Shown: positions 1-7,871 of the stretch, in pieces
Numbering within the stretch: the stretch's first letter is position 1
How the letters are laid out: every line of letters starts with the position of its first letter
Assembly: GCA_003160115.1 (NCBI GenBank)
Contig: PLQL01000024.1
Coordinates: forward strand, 1-48,265
Direction of reading: 5' to 3'
Origin: Acidimicrobiaceae bacterium
Lineage (GTDB): Bacteria; Actinomycetota; Acidimicrobiia; Acidimicrobiales; RAAP-2
DNA length: 48,265 nucleotides
Notes under the pieces: generated by a model
Database searches by the model: none
The model's input: the letters and a program-made list of their open reading frames with translations, nothing else
Told to the model about the DNA's origin: nothing
Made by a program: the position numbers and the translations under genes

Positions 1-494
1 CCGTGGTGGGCTCGTCCAGAAAGAGGACTGGGGACATGCCCATCAGGCTTGCTGCGAGGTCTAGGCGACGTCTCATTCCACCGGAATAGGTCTTCACCTG
101 CTTGTCACCAGCGCCAGTAAGAGACATTCGTTCGAGCACCTCTTGTGCTCTTTGTCGATAGACCTTCTTGTCGAGGTGAAAGAGAAGTCCGACGAGTTCG
201 AGGTTCTCCCTCCCGGTTAACAGCTCATCGACGGTGGCGTATTGGCCGGCAAGTCCAATCAAAGTCCTGACCGTCTTGGCGTCTTTTTGCACGTCGAAAC
301 CGCCAATGCTGGCGTGTCCACTGTCCGGGCGCAAAAGTGTGGTGAGCACTCGCAACAAGGTCGTCTTTCCAGACCCGTTCGGTCCCAGCAATGCCAGTAC
401 CTTTCCAGTTTCGACGCTGAGCGACACCTCGTCGAGAGCCACGGTTGCGCCAAACCGCTTGCTTATCTTCTCTACATCGATGGTTGCGCTCATG
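1..494 (-). CDS. ABC transporter ATP-binding protein, DrrA-like drug-efflux type (partial, 3' end outside window)
   Basis: This is the ATPase subunit of an ABC exporter, probably for antibiotics or lipids. The first 164 codons are visible. The protein starts MSATIDVEK and carries a Walker A motif (GPNGSGKTT) near residues 33-41, the ABC signature YSGGMRRRLDLA, and Walker B running into LFLDEPTT at the window edge. The GGMRRRLDLA form of the signature is typical of the daunorubicin-resistance DrrA family. The ORF track misses it because the frame is open at the edge; the track ORFs at 225-592 are shadows. The gene diverges from a TetR regulator, with an inverted repeat between them, which suggests that regulator represses it. 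The permease partner should lie just outside the window (inference). Confidence 0.93.
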
Positions 495-535
495 ACAGAT
501 GGCTCTTTTCCGGTGCGGATCACCAGTTCTCAAAT

Positions 536-558
536 ATTAGATACGCTATGTATCTAAT
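536..558. promoter_or_regulatory. Putative TetR operator (perfect 9-bp inverted repeat)
   Basis: ATTAGATAC, a 5-nt spacer and GTATCTAAT form a perfect 23-bp palindrome between the divergent ABC ATPase and tetR genes. A possible -10 for the ATPase gene (TAATAT on the minus strand, 534-539) overlaps its left arm. Size, symmetry and position match autoregulatory TetR-family operators; that binding occurs is inference. Confidence 0.7.
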
Positions 559-602
559 CACAGAATATGTTAAGATGCAAGTTGTACCCTAAGGAGCAGT
601 AC

Positions 603-1241
603 ATGGTAAAAATCCAAAGCTCGGAGACCGCGTCTAATGCGCGCGGGAAAGACGAAGGTCGTGCATCTCGTCGACGTGGCGCAGAACTTGAAAGCGCGCT
701 GTTGGAAGCCGCCTGGGAGGAACTCAAGGCAGTGGGTTATGAATCGCTGACCATGGAGGGCGTGGCCGAACGAGCTGGGACGAGTCGGACGGTGCTGTAT
801 AGACGCTGGCCCAGTCGACTGGAGCTTGTTCTTGCTGCCCTACGCCATCGCGGTCTTGTGCGAACTGGCACCGTACCGAACACAGGTAGTCTGCGCGAAG
901 ACGTTCTCGCCTTATTGCGTCTCGTGTCCGACCGCGTGTCAGAAGTTGGTCCCCAGAACCTGAGCGCATTACTCAGCGGTGTCTTTGCGGACACTGGCGC
1001 GACTGCCGCCGTTGAGGATCACTTTATGAATCACAACGCGGACGTCATGGAAATCATCCTCAAACGGGCCGCGGATCGGGGTGAAATTCGCGGAGACATC
1101 AGTACGAGGATCGCCACACTTCCCGTCGATTTAGTCCGCCATGAGCTGCTCCTCGCGAGGACGCCATCCTCTAAGTTGGACATAATCGAAATCGTTGACG
1201 CCGTATTCCTCCCCTTAGTCCTGACGCAGAAACAAGCTTGA
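603..1241 (+). CDS. TetR/AcrR family transcriptional regulator
   Basis: This is a 212-residue regulator with an N-terminal TetR helix-turn-helix at about residues 28-75 (LTMEGVAERAGTSRTVLYRRW). The C-terminal domain is helical and ligand-binding in type. I chose the ATG at 603 over the track start at 567 because AAGGAG lies 8 nt upstream of 603, and the 12 extra codons from 567 would run through that ribosome site. The gene diverges from the DrrA-like ATPase across a palindrome, the usual arrangement of a local efflux repressor that also controls itself. The ligand cannot be read from the sequence. Confidence 0.93.
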   Translation: MVKIQSSETASNARGKDEGRASRRRGAELESALLEAAWEELKAVGYESLTMEGVAERAGTSRTVLYRRWPSRLELVLAALRHRGLVRTGTVPNTGSLREDVLALLRLVSDRVSEVGPQNLSALLSGVFADTGATAAVEDHFMNHNADVMEIILKRAADRGEIRGDISTRIATLPVDLVRHELLLARTPSSKLDIIEIVDAVFLPLVLTQKQA

Positions 1242-1407
1242 GCGATCAGGGAACGGCTCCGGCGACGGTGGCTCGGTTTGTGCCACATGTTTCAAAGAGG
1301 TCTGTACACCCGAGCTCGCGCTGACGGCGCTTGTTGTTATGGCCACGCCCGATTGAATTGTTTTTGTAGCGATTATGAGGAGAACCTTCGGGGACGGTAC
1401 TAAAACT

Positions 1408-1484
1408 TGGTGGGCGCTGAGGGACTCGAACCCCCGACCTGCTGAGTGTAAATCAGCTGCTCTAACCAACTGAGCTAAGCGCCC
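1408..1484 (-). tRNA. tRNA-Val (anticodon TAC)
   Basis: On the minus strand the acceptor stem GGGCGCT pairs with AGCGCCC. The D-arm is GCTCAGTTGGTTAGAGC, the anticodon stem GCTGA/TCAGC closes the loop TTTACAC, and a T-arm with GTTCGAGTC follows. Anticodon TAC (plus-strand 1448-1450) decodes GUA and other valine codons. The CCA end is encoded (TGG at 1408-1410 on plus). The tRNA promoter should lie at about 1490-1560, under the upstream extension of the track's 359-residue ORF. Confidence 0.97.
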
Positions 1485-1701
1485 GCAAGACCGCAGTCTA
1501 GTTGGCCTTGTTTCTGACCTCGATTCGATGGCGGTGCGTGAAGACGGACGTCTGCTCACGCACTTCACGAAGCGTCGAAAAACTAACCGTTGGGTAATCA
1601 ACGTATCGCGAATTCGAATAGCCAAAGAAACCAGACAAAGTTTGGCGCGGTGTTTCCCCTCGCCAAAGGCCCCACGGACGAACGTGCGTAAGGTGACGAT
1701 T

Positions 1702-2607
1702 GTGGCTAACCAGACACCGCCTGACGAGAGTGTTCCAGTGTTGAGTTCCGACGACCTTGTTCGCCAGATTATGGGCATCGAAGTTGGAAACCTTCTTCGC
1801 TTCGATCCGATCGCGCGAGAAGCCAAGGACCCCGAGGGCGTGCACCAGCTGCGCGTGTCGGCGCGTCGTCTGCGGGCCGAACTCACGGTCATGTATTCGG
1901 TCTTTCACCAAGAGGCCCTTGACCGTCTACTCGTCGAACTCCGTTGGTTGGGAAAGAGGCTCGGACGACGACGAGACTTTGACGTCCGTGTCGCGCTGTT
2001 CGAGCACGTCCGTGGTGAGATGCCGAAATGGCTCGCCGAGACGCTGCTCAAGAGTCTTCAACAACAAAAGCGCGACGAGGACAAACGAGTCCGACAACTG
2101 CTCGACTCCGATCGATACCGCCACTTACTGGCCAACCTGACCGAAGCTGTCGTTCGACCTCCCCTCAACGCGCATGCCACCGCTCCCGCCACTGACGTGC
2201 TCGGCGTAGGATTATGCGACGCTCTCTCAGCGATGGTCACGAAAGTCGAAGCCTGTGGGCAGCGACCAACGTTCGAGCAACTGCACGAGATTCGAATCCT
2301 CGCCAAGCGAGGTCGTTACAGTGCCGCTCTGTCTGCACCCTTGCTTGGCTTTCACGCCCAGAACATCGCGAGTTCACTCGAAGAAGTACAGACCTATCTG
2401 GGGGAGCTTCACGACCGCGTTCTCGTTCTCAGCTACTTGAATCAAGAGTTCGATGACGTCCTCGTCGCGCAACCTTCGGTCGATCTAGGAAGTGTCCGCG
2501 CCGGCATCGAACGACGGCTCGCCCGCGAAATCAGTCGATTGGATTCGCAGTGGCGTCAACCATTCGCCGAGGCCTGCCGCCACGGCGCGAACCTGTGTCC
2601 ACCCTGA
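1702..2607 (+). CDS. CHAD domain-containing protein
   Basis: This is a 301-residue, mostly helical CHAD (conserved histidine alpha-helical domain) protein. The two hallmark regions are visible: GVHQLRVSARRLRAEL in the first half and LHEIRILAKRGRYSAAL in the second, both rich in basic residues with the conserved His. Characterised CHAD proteins bind polyphosphate, and some associate with polyphosphate granules. I placed the start at GTG 1702, which has AAGGTGA 5 nt upstream. The track start at 1528 would run into the expected promoter of the divergent tRNA gene. GTG codons at 1684 and 1693 are alternatives. No CYTH domain, ppk or ppx gene is adjacent, so the role stays open. Confidence 0.85.
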   Translation: MANQTPPDESVPVLSSDDLVRQIMGIEVGNLLRFDPIAREAKDPEGVHQLRVSARRLRAELTVMYSVFHQEALDRLLVELRWLGKRLGRRRDFDVRVALFEHVRGEMPKWLAETLLKSLQQQKRDEDKRVRQLLDSDRYRHLLANLTEAVVRPPLNAHATAPATDVLGVGLCDALSAMVTKVEACGQRPTFEQLHEIRILAKRGRYSAALSAPLLGFHAQNIASSLEEVQTYLGELHDRVLVLSYLNQEFDDVLVAQPSVDLGSVRAGIERRLAREISRLDSQWRQPFAEACRHGANLCPP

Positions 2608-2634
2608 GTGCTTCGCGCGCTGCACGGAGACCGA

Positions 2635-3366
2635 CTAGACCTGTCCCGCCCCGATCATGAACGCCAACAATTCGCGCGTTGAACAAAAGAGCGGGTGGCG
2701 AACCACCGACGCGGACGTCTCAAGTTCTTCGCCGAGGTAGTCGCCTGCGACGCCCCCTGCCTCGCGCAGGATCAATAGCCCGGCCAAATAGTCCCAGGGA
2801 TTGAGCGACGACCGGTTCGCTACGCAGTACACGTCAAACGAACCGTCGGCGACGAGGCAGATCTCGAGACTGGCCGCACCCATCGAGCGGCTCTGGGCCC
2901 ATCCGAGGTGCCGAGATGGGAGACCCGAGAAACTCATGATTGATTCTTCGACGATGGTCTGAGCACTCACTCCGATCGGCACGCCGTCGCGGGTAGCGCC
3001 ACTCGTCTTTTGCGCCTCAAAGACCGTCCCGTCCGCCTGGTTCATCACTAGGCCCGCGACGAGTTCCTCCCCGCGCAGTACCGCAAGACTGGTGGCGTAG
3101 AACGGCACGCCGCGGTCGCAGTTGGTTGACCCGTCGATCGGGTCTACGACCACCGTGAACTCGCCGCTTCCCGTGACGCCCGATTCTTCACTGACTATTC
3201 GAAATCCCGCTCCACCCAACACGCGTAGCGCGACCTCGTCGGCCACGAGGTCCAAGTGATACTGCGTCGCGCGCACACCAGAAAATCCACGTCGGCGATG
3301 GTTTTTGACTGCTTCACCAATTTCGAGCGCGCACGCACGAAGGGGCGTCAAAATGTCGTCACTCAC
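2635..3366 (-). CDS. Inositol monophosphatase family protein (SuhB/HisN/CysQ superfamily)
   Basis: This is a 243-residue Mg2+-dependent, Li+-sensitive-type phosphatase. The metal-binding signature DPIDGSTN is at residues 75-82, the upstream acidic pair SEES at 59-62, and the C-terminal NPWDYLAG at 189-196. Length is slightly short for the family. The substrate (inositol-1-phosphate, histidinol phosphate or PAP) cannot be fixed from motifs. The GTG start is supported by a TAGCGT -10 box ending 6 nt upstream, implying a leaderless transcript. It diverges from the 3407 gene, and the two -10 boxes lie about 15 nt apart. Confidence 0.92.
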   Translation of the reverse strand: MSDDILTPLRACALEIGEAVKNHRRRGFSGVRATQYHLDLVADEVALRVLGGAGFRIVSEESGVTGSGEFTVVVDPIDGSTNCDRGVPFYATSLAVLRGEELVAGLVMNQADGTVFEAQKTSGATRDGVPIGVSAQTIVEESIMSFSGLPSRHLGWAQSRSMGAASLEICLVADGSFDVYCVANRSSLNPWDYLAGLLILREAGGVAGDYLGEELETSASVVRHPLFCSTRELLAFMIGAGQV

Positions 3367-3372
3367 GTAATC

Positions 3373-3378
3373 ACGCTA
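3373..3378 (-). promoter_or_regulatory. Leaderless -10 box for the IMPase gene
   Basis: TAGCGT on the minus strand, followed by 6 nt and the GTG start at 3366. It fits the TANNNT-N6-start pattern repeated through the window. Confidence 0.6.
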
Positions 3379-3392
3379 GTGGGCGCACCCAC

Positions 3393-3398
3393 TATCCT
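3393..3398 (+). promoter_or_regulatory. Leaderless -10 box for the 3407 hypothetical gene
   Basis: TATCCT followed by 8 nt and the ATG at 3407. No ribosome-binding site is seen between them. Confidence 0.55.
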
Positions 3399-3406
3399 GA
3401 GTAGCA

Positions 3407-3964
3407 ATGGCCGCCATTGATGTCGCAGGATTCGTTGCTGACCTCAAGGATCACGCGGTTACGCACGGCTTTCACGTGCATGACGAACGTCACTTCGTCG
3501 AGACCTACTCACTTCGCCAGGCCTGGGAAGTCGATCTGCACCCCGAAGATGGCTGTGGCGGCCCAATCGATCTGCACATCGAACTCGACGTCGACCCCCG
3601 CACCCTCCTCGCATTCGAAGACGCCGTCCTGGGACTGCCCGACGACGTCGATCCGCCCGACGAGTTTCATTTTCCCCTGGTCCTCACGTGGAGCCTTCCA
3701 CCCATGCCCCACGGACCGGACCTGCTGCGATTGGCGATCGATTTGGCTCCGATCGGTGGTTTGGAGATGCCGCTCGAGGTCACGGCGACCGACACCTTCG
3801 CGTCGCCCACCGAGGCCAGCGAGCGACGAATCTCGATTGTGGCCCGCCGGGCGATCTCGCTCAGCCAAGTCGCCAAGGGTGAAGACCCGCTGTGTGACAT
3901 TTTCGAGCGCGGGCATAGCGTCAGCGACTTCTTGTTGCAGGCCGCCGACTCGTGGCTCGGCTGA
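3407..3964 (+). CDS. Hypothetical protein (185 aa)
   Basis: I do not recognise a named family. The protein is soluble, acidic and Asp/Leu/Pro-rich, with a central DVDPPDEFHFPLVLTW segment and no signal peptide or membrane helix. Typical codon use, a leaderless-type promoter (TATCCT, 8 nt before ATG) and a 13-nt overlap with the downstream lipoprotein gene support a real gene. The overlap suggests translational coupling with that lipoprotein. Confidence 0.8.
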   Translation: MAAIDVAGFVADLKDHAVTHGFHVHDERHFVETYSLRQAWEVDLHPEDGCGGPIDLHIELDVDPRTLLAFEDAVLGLPDDVDPPDEFHFPLVLTWSLPPMPHGPDLLRLAIDLAPIGGLEMPLEVTATDTFASPTEASERRISIVARRAISLSQVAKGEDPLCDIFERGHSVSDFLLQAADSWLG

Positions 3965-4329
3965 GACGTCCACTTTCGATCCTCGCACCATTCTTGATTG
4001 CGGGCGTCTTGCTCAGTTCATGTGGTGTGGGGGGCGCCGTGACCGAGGCACGCGAATCATGTCGTTACGTCGCCAAGGCGCTGCTGATCCAAAAACAAAG
4101 CACCTCGCCCGGCCTCAGCGCCGAGCAGAAGACGACCCTGCAGGCCAACGCGCTCGCCGAACTCTTGAAGGGTACCCAATCAGCCGCGAACGCCACGTCG
4201 ATGGACGGAAGTTGGAACGCCTTGCAAACTACCATCAACGAGGCCGAACGCGTGCCGCTCAGTGACGTGGTCGCGTCGCTCACCCGTATTTGCCTAGTGG
4301 CCGACTCAACGTCGCCCTATTTGAACTAA
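3952..4329 (+). CDS. Small putative lipoprotein
   Basis: This is a 125-residue protein with a basic N-terminus (MARLRRPL), a hydrophobic stretch and a lipobox ending LLSSC at about residues 20-24, so it is predicted to be lipid-anchored on the outer face of the cytoplasmic membrane. The mature part is small and polar, with two further cysteines (SCRY and RICLV) that might form a disulfide. The start is GTG at 3952, inside the end of the preceding gene. The stop overlaps the stop of the convergent 4326-4670 gene by 4 nt. Function unknown. Confidence 0.8.
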   Translation: MARLRRPLSILAPFLIAGVLLSSCGVGGAVTEARESCRYVAKALLIQKQSTSPGLSAEQKTTLQANALAELLKGTQSAANATSMDGSWNALQTTINEAERVPLSDVVASLTRICLVADSTSPYLN

Positions 4330-4670
4330 CTGTCGCGAGGAAAGCGCTCGTAGAGCCAGGCGAGCGAGTTTTCCTCGAGCATCGCGTCTTCCCAACCGAG
4401 GAGTTGATCCTCTAGGCCTGCGAGTGACGGCACTTTACCGATCACGACGACCGTCAGGTCATTGACTGCTTCATCGGAGACCAAGAAGTCACCGAACATG
4501 TCCTCGTTCACGTCCGCCTCGGGTTCGACCATCAGGTAGAGCTCGCCGGTTGCTTCCACCCACGACAACTCATACTCGTTGTCCGACGCGTCAGTCCACT
4601 CCGAGCCGAATTCGAATTCGGCACTCTCACGACGCGCTTCGTTTTGCTCGTAGAAGGCTTCAATGTCCAT
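4326..4670 (-). CDS. Hypothetical acidic protein (114 aa)
   Basis: This is a strongly acidic small protein (MDIEAFYEQNEARRESAEF...), Asp/Glu-rich throughout with regular Trp/Tyr/Leu positions and no membrane segment. I do not recognise the family. The ORF track starts at GTG 4676; I prefer ATG 4670 because TAGGCT lies exactly 6 nt upstream of it, the leaderless spacing seen at many other genes here. It converges on the lipoprotein gene with a 4-nt stop overlap. Confidence 0.78.
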   Translation of the reverse strand: MDIEAFYEQNEARRESAEFEFGSEWTDASDNEYELSWVEATGELYLMVEPEADVNEDMFGDFLVSDEAVNDLTVVVIGKVPSLAGLEDQLLGWEDAMLEENSLAWLYERFPRDS

Positions 4671-4676
4671 GGCCAC

Positions 4677-4682
4677 AGCCTA
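4677..4682 (-). promoter_or_regulatory. Leaderless -10 box for the acidic hypothetical gene
   Basis: TAGGCT on the minus strand, 6 nt before ATG 4670. This spacing decides the start codon. Confidence 0.55.
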
Positions 4683-4806
4683 CGTCGCCACTATGTGCGC
4701 GCGAAAGTGCGCCCGCCAAGTCACACTGCCGGTCATGAAGAATGGAACCAGACACTGCGCCATGCTCGTCGTCCTTTGGTGCGCGACGCGCCCTGTACTG
4801 GGCGCC

Positions 4807-5508
4807 ATGACAACTAAAGCAGACGTATTAGGACAGCTACGGCGAGAATGGGCGCGCGTAGGACGCACGAGCGAGGCACGAAAGGCCCTCGAAATACTCA
4901 GTACACGCCACCCGAGCCTGGGCCTCGGATCGATGAACGACCTCTGTGACGTGGTGAAACTCCTCGAGCGCGGTGGAGGGCGCTGCGTACTCGAACGAGC
5001 GCAGATCGTGCGAGCCCTCCTCGAAGAGTCCGGTGACGCCGCGATCCACCGAGCGCTGCTACAGACGTTGCTACCGGGCATCGTCTCGGTGTGTCGACAG
5101 CTGCGCTTTGGCGAGGGGATCGTCGACGACCCGAGCGAGACGCTGGCGATGGCCCTCGGGCTCGCGAGTGAACTCCTCGTGGATTGGTCGGGCGAGTCGC
5201 GTCAATACGCCGCACCGGACATCCTTTCGGCCCTGCGCGGACGACTGCGCCGCTGGCTACTCAAAGAGAAGGCCGCCCGACGAGCGGTGTCGTACTTCGA
5301 GCAAGGCGATGAGCCCGCTCGCGAGGACTCGCCCCTGCTGGCGCGACTGGTCAGTTTCCGGGGCAGTCAATACGAGCGAATCGCCCATATCACCTACGCG
5401 CGCGTCTTCGAGGGTCGATCACTGCGCGAACTCGCGAGCGAGGACCGCAGTGCTCCGGGATCACTCCAGGCCGAACTGCAGCACTTCGCAGTTCGACACC
5501 TGCTCTAA
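4807..5508 (+). CDS. Hypothetical protein with sigma-factor-like layout (233 aa)
   Basis: This is an all-helical, Arg/Leu-rich protein without signal or membrane segments. The middle third (LLQTLLPGIVSVCRQL, then a Trp-containing segment, then RGRLRRWLLKE) resembles the spacing of sigma-70 region 2. The C-terminal end (ITYARVFEGRSLRELASED) looks like a helix-turn-helix as in region 4. This is a visual resemblance only; no family is proven. The start is ATG 4807. The track start at 4663 adds a Cys-rich, non-conserved-looking leader that overlaps the promoter of the divergent gene. It lies upstream of a membrane-anchored protein and a BTAD regulator, suggesting one regulatory locus. Confidence 0.68.
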   Translation: MTTKADVLGQLRREWARVGRTSEARKALEILSTRHPSLGLGSMNDLCDVVKLLERGGGRCVLERAQIVRALLEESGDAAIHRALLQTLLPGIVSVCRQLRFGEGIVDDPSETLAMALGLASELLVDWSGESRQYAAPDILSALRGRLRRWLLKEKAARRAVSYFEQGDEPAREDSPLLARLVSFRGSQYERIAHITYARVFEGRSLRELASEDRSAPGSLQAELQHFAVRHLL

Positions 5509-5577
5509 GAGTACGGGGCCTACCGATGAAATCCTTGAATAGCAATTATCCACCAATACCCCTATCCTTCGAGGACC

Positions 5578-6138
5578 ATGACCAAACCACGATTCACGCT
5601 TCGAGGGGCTCATCTGCTGATGTGGTCGAGTCCCCTGCTTCTTCTCGTGCTGGTCTTCACCCTCACGAGTTCGAACACGACGCCCGCGGCGCACCACCAC
5701 GCGAACGTCGCGCGCGCCTCGGGGACCTCGACGCAGGCCAGTACGACGACGACCTCGCCGGCCGCTTCGACGACGTTGCCCCAAAGCACGATCACGTCGC
5801 CACCGAGTACGACGACCCACACGACGAACAGGCCATCCGACATCGCGACAAGCTTGACCGTCAAGCCGATCGAGCCCACGCCCAACGCGAACGTCGCGAG
5901 CGGCGAACTCGAAGGTCTGGTCAGCTCCGCGCTTCCCGTGGTCGACATCCCACTGCAGGGTCCAGGCGTCTGGGCACTCTCGACGACATCACCCAGTCTC
6001 GATCAACTCAACTGCGCGACCTCGACGAGCGCAGTAGTCGGCTCGATCGTGCTGCTCACCAGCCAGCAATGCCAGCTTCAGATCGCCTCAGCCACGACAG
6101 GGGCGTCGCTCACGTGGCTACTAACTCCAGCGCACTAA
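5578..6138 (+). CDS. Membrane-anchored Ser/Thr-rich protein, function unknown
   Basis: This is a 186-residue protein with one N-terminal transmembrane or uncleaved signal segment (LLMWSSPLLLLVLVFTL, about residues 12-30). A long low-complexity Ser/Thr/Ala/Pro linker follows, then a small C-terminal domain with two cysteines (LNCATST and SQQCQLQ) that could form an extracytoplasmic disulfide. The topology suggests an outward-facing domain on a flexible stalk. GAGGA sits just before the ATG. The next gene starts 25 nt before its stop in another frame, implying coupled translation. I do not recognise the family. Confidence 0.7.
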   Translation: MTKPRFTLRGAHLLMWSSPLLLLVLVFTLTSSNTTPAAHHHANVARASGTSTQASTTTTSPAASTTLPQSTITSPPSTTTHTTNRPSDIATSLTVKPIEPTPNANVASGELEGLVSSALPVVDIPLQGPGVWALSTTSPSLDQLNCATSTSAVVGSIVLLTSQQCQLQIASATTGASLTWLLTPAH

Positions 6139-7871
6139 AACGCTTCAGTTCCGGTCCGCTGCACGGTATCGCGCTGATCATCTACTTCTTCCTTCTGCCC
6201 TACGTGGTGGTCAGTAGATGGGACCTCACCCGACACCAATCCCACGGTGCGCTCGTGCGGACACTCCTCGTGGCCCTCGGCGTCTTCTGGCTAGCCTTCC
6301 TCATCCAGCTCGTCACGAACATCGTGCGCCTTCGCCGCGGCGTTCGCCTCAACGCGAATGGGAGCGCCTGGCTCGCGGGTCTCATGGTGGCAGCTCTGCC
6401 CTTCCTCATTTCCCCGGCCGCGTCGAGTGCCACGCCTCGAACGACGCCCACGGTTAGCGCCAACGTGGCCACGTCACGTTGGCTAAAGGACACGCCCACG
6501 CGCCGAGTCGACCACCCTCGCCCGGCCAAGGGTGAGTCGGCCGCACTCGCGGGGGGTCTTCCCCTGGCGCTCGTCGCCAAACGACGGTTCGACCAGCTAC
6601 ACCAACAGGCGAACGAACCTGACGAGGAGGACATCGACGATGACGTCGACCTGCTGCGAGGTCACGATCCCGACCTACTCGCCCAGGTGCGCTCGCTGAT
6701 CGGCGACCAGAACAGTGGGGTCATACTCGTGCCGCCCGACGTGGAGTCGCTGGCACCGTCATCGAGTACGGACGCCATCGTCGTGCGTGTACTGAGTCAC
6801 GACGACCAGGGAACCGTTATCACGTTCGCTCGCGAAGGCGGTCACCTCGCCGTCGACGCTGGCGCGCGCTTCGATGAGATCGAGGCGTCGTGCGTGGCCT
6901 TACACCGAGGACGCTTGGTCTTCGAATCAACCGTGAGCGAACTCTTGCGGTCGCTCGCCACTCGGAATCTTCGCAACGCCACCGTCGTCTACCTGGGACC
7001 GGCCCACGAGATTGACGACGAGCTGCGAGCATGTTGCGTGACCCTCGAACGAGCGGGAGACCCACTCGCGGACACTCCCTATCGATTCGTGCCAACACCC
7101 GCGGATCCTCCAGCGGCGCCGATCACCACCCACGGAGACGTGCTCGTGCAACTTCTACGCGTCGATCCCCAGATCACCGGTCTCGCCGAAGCCTTCACGC
7201 CAACCCTGCGCCGACGGTGCATCGAGATGGTCGCGTACCTGGCGCTGCACCGCGGCGAGCCAGTCACCGGCGAGCGCCTTCGCACGCGGGTGCTCAGTCA
7301 CGCCAGCGTAGACGCCTCATCGAGGACGCTCGCCAACACCGCCAGCGCGGTTCGACGGAGCTTGGGAGCCGACGAGGCCGGTAGTCGGCTGCACCCCGTC
7401 ACCTCGTTGGGTCTCTACACGACGCACGGGCTCACGAGTGACGTCGAGCACTTCCACGCGCTCGTCAAGGCTGCCCGAGGCGCCACCTCGAGCGAAGCGG
7501 CGCCGCTCGCGCGCGAAGCCCTGCAGTTGGTCCACGGCGAGCCCCTCGCCAGTGCCCTTCGAGGATTTGAGTGGTTCCTCGTCGAAGGTTCGTTCGCGCA
7601 ACTGCAACGAGACGGGGAATGGGCGGCGCTCTTGGTGCATCACGAGGCCATGCTCGACGAACAGTACGAGTTGGCCTTCTGGGCCCTTCGCCAGGGGCTA
7701 CTTGTGGACCCTTACAGCGACGCTCTCACCGATGCGCTCAGCCGAGTACCTCGGTTACGCCAGTTTGGCGGCGATCGAACCGGCCGAGCGAAGGACCAGG
7801 CCGTCGGCGCCGGCGACGCTGTAGCGGTGGGCTGGTCGTTCAATCGCCTCGGCAATGAGGTCAGTCAATAA
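6114..7871 (+). CDS. Membrane-tethered BTAD (bacterial transcriptional activator domain) protein
   Basis: This is a protein of about 585 residues. It begins with two or three membrane segments (ALIIYFFLLPYVVV; LVALGVFWLAFLIQLV; GLMVAALPFLI). A long acidic and basic linker follows, then a region with RVLSHDDQGTVITFAREG, and a C-terminal SARP/BTAD-like module with RRRCIEMVAYLALHRGEPV, TLANTASAVRRSLG and repeats ending LLVDPYSDALTDAL. BTAD modules are known from AfsR/SARP-type actinobacterial regulators. I take GTG 6114 as the start; the track ORF begins at 5526, but its first 196 codons are the out-of-frame shadow of the 5578-6138 gene. The last 117 nt overlap ddl on the other strand. Confidence 0.75.
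   Translation: MATNSSALKRFSSGPLHGIALIIYFFLLPYVVVSRWDLTRHQSHGALVRTLLVALGVFWLAFLIQLVTNIVRLRRGVRLNANGSAWLAGLMVAALPFLISPAASSATPRTTPTVSANVATSRWLKDTPTRRVDHPRPAKGESAALAGGLPLALVAKRRFDQLHQQANEPDEEDIDDDVDLLRGHDPDLLAQVRSLIGDQNSGVILVPPDVESLAPSSSTDAIVVRVLSHDDQGTVITFAREGGHLAVDAGARFDEIEASCVALHRGRLVFESTVSELLRSLATRNLRNATVVYLGPAHEIDDELRACCVTLERAGDPLADTPYRFVPTPADPPAAPITTHGDVLVQLLRVDPQITGLAEAFTPTLRRRCIEMVAYLALHRGEPVTGERLRTRVLSHASVDASSRTLANTASAVRRSLGADEAGSRLHPVTSLGLYTTHGLTSDVEHFHALVKAARGATSSEAAPLAREALQLVHGEPLASALRGFEWFLVEGSFAQLQRDGEWAALLVHHEAMLDEQYELAFWALRQGLLVDPYSDALTDALSRVPRLRQFGGDRTGRAKDQAVGAGDAVAVGWSFNRLGNEVSQ

Noticed and set aside
1242-1407. Possible small gene or RNA between tetR and tRNA-Val
   Set aside because: No ORF with a start signal and no convincing stem-loop were found; I see nothing supportable there.
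1528-1701. N-terminal extension of the CHAD protein
   Set aside because: It would cover the expected tRNA-Val promoter region and has no ribosome site, whereas GTG 1702 has one.
5526-6113. N-terminal 196 codons of the 781-residue track ORF
   Set aside because: This part is out of frame with the membrane-anchored gene 5578-6138 and looks like charged shadow sequence; the BTAD protein starts at GTG 6114.
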